Shown piece by piece: positions 4,956-5,266 of a DNA stretch of 5,266 bases. Origin of the DNA: Fulvivirga aurantia (lineage in GTDB: Bacteria; Bacteroidota; Bacteroidia; Cytophagales; Cyclobacteriaceae); assembly GCF_009711475.1 (NCBI RefSeq), contig NZ_SMMD01000669.1:1-5266 (forward strand), read 5' to 3'. Below the pieces are notes generated by a model. It was not told the DNA's origin. It did not search any database and saw only the letters and a list, made by a program, of their open reading frames with translations. A program made the translations under genes and the position numbers. Every line of letters starts with the position of its first letter. Within the stretch, counting starts at the first letter, position 1.

Positions 4956-5014
4956 CCCATACACGTCATTCCGAGGAATCGAGGCCTGCCTGCCGCTATG
5001 GTAGGAATCTTTGA
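4951..5014 (+). repeat. Long type C hairpin repeat with 21-nt hairpin insertion (C-long 2)
   Basis: This is a copy of 46-109. The unit proper (4965-5014) is 50 bp long, the same as at 60-109, against 29 bp for the plain C unit. The inserted hairpin pairs CCTGCC (4984-4989) with GGTAGG (5000-5005) through one G-U pair; in the first copy the arm is GGCAGG. The shared left flank CTTTTCCC overlaps the T-rich end of the terminator-like hairpin. Confidence 0.85.
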
Positions 5015-5040
5015 ATAAAAACGCACCAACTGACTTCTAT

Positions 5041-5061
5041 ATTCAAAATTCAAAATTCAAC
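5041..5061. repeat. Short tandem repeat, period 7
   Basis: Three units: ATTCAAA, ATTCAAA, ATTCAAC. On the minus strand this reads as TTGAAT-rich sequence similar in flavour to repeat H (GAATTTACA, TTGAAT). Confidence 0.6.
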
Positions 5062-5125
5062 ATTGCTAATTGCTATTCAGAGTCCTCTACGAGTGACTCT
5101 GAGGGGATGAAATACAAAATACATC
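5062..5125. repeat. Dispersed repeat G, copy 3
   Basis: Starts ATTGCTAAT as at 3070. CAGAGTC (5078-5084) and GACTCTG (5095-5101) form a perfect 7-bp stem around CTCTACGAGT. It ends AATACATC directly against the GTCATTCCG of the next element, exactly as copy 2 does at 4350. Confidence 0.78.
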
Positions 5126-5202
5126 GTCATTCCGAGGAATCGAGGAATCTTTGAATAAAAATGCCCCCAATTTAAGAGACCCTGAATCAAGTTCAGGGTG
5201 AC
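5126..5202. repeat. Composite inverted hairpin element, C3-A5 (hybrid)
   Basis: A plain C unit (5126-5153) is paired with a type A unit (5179-5202). The span is 77 bp, equal to the B3-A3 element, and the linker ends 'TTTAAGAG' as there. The left hairpin is of a different type from the one found with A elsewhere. Confidence 0.85.
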
Positions 5203-5266
5203 AGCATAGTAAGAGAATGGTAGTTCTTAAAAGGTGAAAAGATCCCTCCACAAGGTCGGGATGACG
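5179..5266. repeat. 88-bp direct duplicate (A5-D3), copy 2, reaching the window end
   Basis: Matches 2851-2938 over its whole length with four mismatches in the linker. The D3 unit occupies about 5239-5265. The duplication may continue beyond the window, where repeat H might be expected by analogy with 2983. Confidence 0.9.

Noticed and set aside
4666..5053. Two open frames on the minus strand (4666-4851 and 4808-5053)
   Set aside because: Both run through repeat units A4, F2, B5, C-long 2 and the terminator-like hairpin. Composition and content are not protein-like.
4299..5266. Integron cassette array with attC sites
   Set aside because: The elements lack the GTTRRRY / RYYYAAC core ends of attC, occur several in a row without genes between them, and no integrase is seen.

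Overview
The window looks like a Bacteroidota chromosome, most likely a marine or soil member of the Cytophagales; the lineage is inferred. It is AT-rich, its starts have A/T-rich leaders with no clear Shine-Dalgarno, its signal peptides end in the 'xxA|Q' style common in this phylum, and it carries a 7-TM AraC-type regulator of a kind common there. No rRNA, tRNA, CRISPR array, transposase or phage gene is visible.

Layout. All four credible genes are on the + strand. Positions 1-300 hold hairpin repeats. 411-1457 encodes a membrane-anchored AraC-family regulator. It is followed after 142 bp by 1600-2712, a secreted fusion of an NTF2/lumazine-binding-like domain with a DJ-1/PfpI (Hsp31-like) domain. 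A repeat block fills about 2740-3104. Next come 3143-3616, a small secreted SnoaL/DUF4440-type protein, and 3751-4266, an unrecognised putative lipoprotein. The last kilobase (about 4290-5266) has no credible gene and is almost entirely a mosaic of repeats plus one strong terminator-like hairpin.

Repeats. These are the most distinctive content. The short hairpin units fall into related types, all of which begin GTCA when read in one orientation. Type B has stem ATTCCGGA/TCCGGAAT. Type A is B in reverse orientation with four base-pair-preserving stem changes and the same loop. Type C is GTCATTCCGAGGAATCGAGG with or without a 21-nt hairpin insertion. Type D is a C-like unit in reverse orientation. 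E and F are looser relatives. Units occur as inverted pairs (B-A, C-A, C-D). Three B-A pairs and one C-A pair all span 77-78 bp. This resembles REPIN or MITE-like non-autonomous elements, with evidence of hairpin exchange and decay. No mobilising enzyme is present in the window.

How the genes may work together. The regulator and the DJ-1 fusion are plausibly a sensing/response pair because they are adjacent, co-oriented and separated by a 9-bp inverted repeat. Two of the three exported proteins carry NTF2-like domains and the third may. No pathway or substrate can be assigned from sequence alone.
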